7,877 nt of DNA from Deltaproteobacteria bacterium (GTDB lineage: Bacteria > Desulfobacterota > Binatia > UBA9968): assembly GCA_005879435.1 (NCBI GenBank), contig VBKX01000138.1, positions 1-7,877 on the forward strand, in the 5' to 3' direction. The position numbers were made by a program, and so were the translations under genes. Below, piece by piece: positions 6,635-7,877 of the stretch (the stretch's first letter is position 1; each line of letters starts with the position of its first letter). The notes below the pieces were generated by a model. It was not told the DNA's origin and made no database searches. It was given only the letters and a program-made list of their open reading frames with translations.

Positions 6635-6670
6635 CCTTGGAACAGCTGGAACCACTGGAACTTTTGGAAC
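6635..6670 (-). repeat. right arm: four tandem 9-bp repeats in inverted orientation
   Basis: Read on the plus strand, the units are CCTTGGAAC (6635-6643), AGCTGGAAC (6644-6652), CACTGGAAC (6653-6661) and TTTTGGAAC (6662-6670). Reverse-complemented, each is GTTCCANNN, the same nonamer as the left arm. Both arms are 36 bases and are separated by 47 bases (6588-6634). Their transcript could fold into a long stem in which each six-base core pairs (U-G wobbles where the left arm has GTTTCA) and the three variable bases form regularly spaced mismatches. An extra GTTCC at 6673-6677 makes a small second symmetry with the last unit. The arm ends 20 bases before the UbiD start. Confidence 0.82.
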
Positions 6671-6690
6671 CAGTTCCTTAATGAGGTCGT

Positions 6691-7877
6691 ATGTCCTACT
6701 ACAGAGACGTTCGCGAATACCTGAAAACACTGGAAGAGAACGGCAAGCTGGTGCGCGTGTCGCGGGCGATCAACAAAGACACCGAGATGCATCCGTTAGT
6801 GCGGCTCCAGTATCGCGGCTTGCCTGAAGAAGACCGCAAGGCTTTCTTGTTTGAAAACGTCACCGACGTAAACAGCCGCAAATTCGACATGCCCGTCGCC
6901 ATCGCGTGCTATGCCGGCACGACGGACATCTACGCGATCGGCATGCAATGCAAGAAAGACGAAATTTACGGGAAGTGGACGCACGCTCAGGCGCATCCTA
7001 TAGAACCCATCACGGTTTCTTCAGGCGCTTGTCAGGAGCGAACGATCGAAGGCACGGAACTTGAACAAAAAGGATTAGACATGCTGCCCGTGCCGATTTC
7101 CACTCCCGGGTTCGACAACGGACCGTATACGACTTCCTCTCATTTCGTCTCGCGCGATCCGGAGACCGGACAGTACAACATGGGCAACTACCGCGGCCAG
7201 ATCAAAGCAACGGACCGCATGGGTTGCTTCGCGGGAAATTTTTCAGGACTACGCGCGCACTGGAACAAGTGTCGAGCGTTGAAGAAGCCGCTGGAAGTTG
7301 CCTGCGTCATCGGCGTGCCGCCGAATCTGTCTTACGCTGCGGTAGCGCGGATCGCGCCGGGATTGAATGAATATGGCGTCGCCGGCGGCATTTCCGGTGA
7401 ACCCGTCGAGTTGGTCCAGTGTAAGACGCTCGATCTGCGAGTTCCGGCGCATAGCGAAATTGTCAGGTCCGTTCGGCGAATTTCCCGGCTACATGGCCCA
7501 CGAGGGAATTGGTTTCTTCGTCGATGTCAATTGTATTACGACGCGGAAAAACCCGATTTACGTCGGTTTTTTGAGTCAGTTTCCGCCGAGCGAGAGCAGC
7601 AAAATCCGCGGCACCGCCACCGAAGGGGTCGTGCGCCGGCGGTTGGCGGACGCAGGCATGGATAACATTCTCGACGTCGCGCTGCATGAGAGCAGCGGGA
7701 GCTGGGGTTACCTTGTCGTCAAAATCAAGAAAAAGTCGGAGCAAGACTTCGACAAGATTATCGGCGCGGTCCGCCTGGGCGCGGACGCCGGCAAGATTCT
7801 TGTCGTCGTCGATGAAGACATCGACGCGCGCGACGCCGACTCCGTCAACTGGGCGTTGACCTTCAACATGCAGCCGC
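6691..7877 (+). pseudogene. UbiD-family prFMN-dependent decarboxylase, internal deletion with frameshift, 3' end outside window
   Basis: The first frame (6691-7464; start preceded by GAGG at 6683-6686) begins MSYYRDVREYLKTLEENGKLVRV, the typical UbiD opening. It holds the YNMGNYRGQ block (162-170), whose N163 and R168 have the five-residue spacing of Fdc1 N168 and R173; H190; NEYGVAGG (226-233); and GEPVELVQCKTLDLRVPAHSEIV (236-258). From 7466 the family sequence resumes one frame over: GPFGEFPGYMAHEGIGFFVDV, then KNPIYVGFLSQFPPSESSK, GVVRRRLADAGMDNI, and an open frame to the window edge ending SVNWALTFNMQP. UbiD proteins normally have about 13 residues between EIV and GPFG; here one base separates them, so about 38 bases are missing. 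The unshifted first frame ends at 7665 after about 66 unrelated residues. Family members decarboxylate aromatic or alpha,beta-unsaturated acids reversibly and need prenylated FMN made by UbiX, which is not in this window. Substrate unknown. Confidence 0.92.

Noticed and set aside
6552..6670. CRISPR array
   Set aside because: The units are nine bases with no spacers of constant length and no cas genes; the two arms are inverted relative to each other.
6520..6792. Minus-strand open frames with repetitive Phe-Gln or Thr-Ile-Glu peptides
   Set aside because: The repetitive peptides come from reading the 9-bp repeats in a frame that is a multiple of three. The frames overlap the ends of real genes and have no support of their own.

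Overview
The window reads as a stretch of chromosome from an uncultured, free-living, moderately GC-rich Gram-negative bacterium. The genes are an orphan NMT1-type ABC substrate-binding protein, an SDR, an acetamidase/formamidase, a bicupin and a UbiD-family decarboxylase. To me this mix recalls soil and subsurface 'Deltaproteobacteria'-like, Binatota, Rokubacteria or Tectomicrobia genomes. That placement is an impression from gene content only and could not be tested here. No phage, plasmid, IS, CRISPR, tRNA or rRNA signal was found, and no gap between genes exceeds 300 bases.

Layout. (1) 1-624, minus strand: a two-cluster 4Fe-4S ferredoxin joined through an Ala/Thr/Pro-rich linker to a CxxC...CxxC zinc-ribbon-like domain; it leaves the window at the left edge. 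(2) 784-1650, plus: a DUF72 (YecE-like) protein with an atypical C-terminal tail. (3) 1664-2074, minus: glyoxalase I (GloA), frameshifted in a run of six C. (4) 2079-2278: a divergent intergenic region with a good sigma70-like promoter that would make an almost leaderless mRNA for the next gene, and an inverted repeat overlapping it. (5) 2279-7877, all plus: substrate-binding protein, perfect 12-bp hairpin, SDR with a premature stop just before its last conserved motif, acetamidase/formamidase, bicupin, a symmetric inverted array of 9-bp repeats, then a UbiD-family gene that has lost about 38 bp and changes frame before running off the right edge.

How the genes may work together. The plus-strand block looks like a catabolic cluster: a periplasmic binding protein captures a small organic solute, and the SDR, amidase, bicupin and prFMN-dependent decarboxylase act on aromatic or amide substrates. 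This rests on families and gene order; no substrate can be read from the sequence. No ABC permease or ATPase gene and no UbiX prenyltransferase gene lies in the window.

The most notable points are the mirrored 4+4 array of GTTYCANNN nonamers before the UbiD gene, and the unusual number of lesions (GloA, SDR, UbiD, perhaps DUF72) in under 7 kb. The lesions mean either local gene decay or consensus errors in an environmental assembly; raw reads would decide. I did not find a convincing new defence or mobile system.
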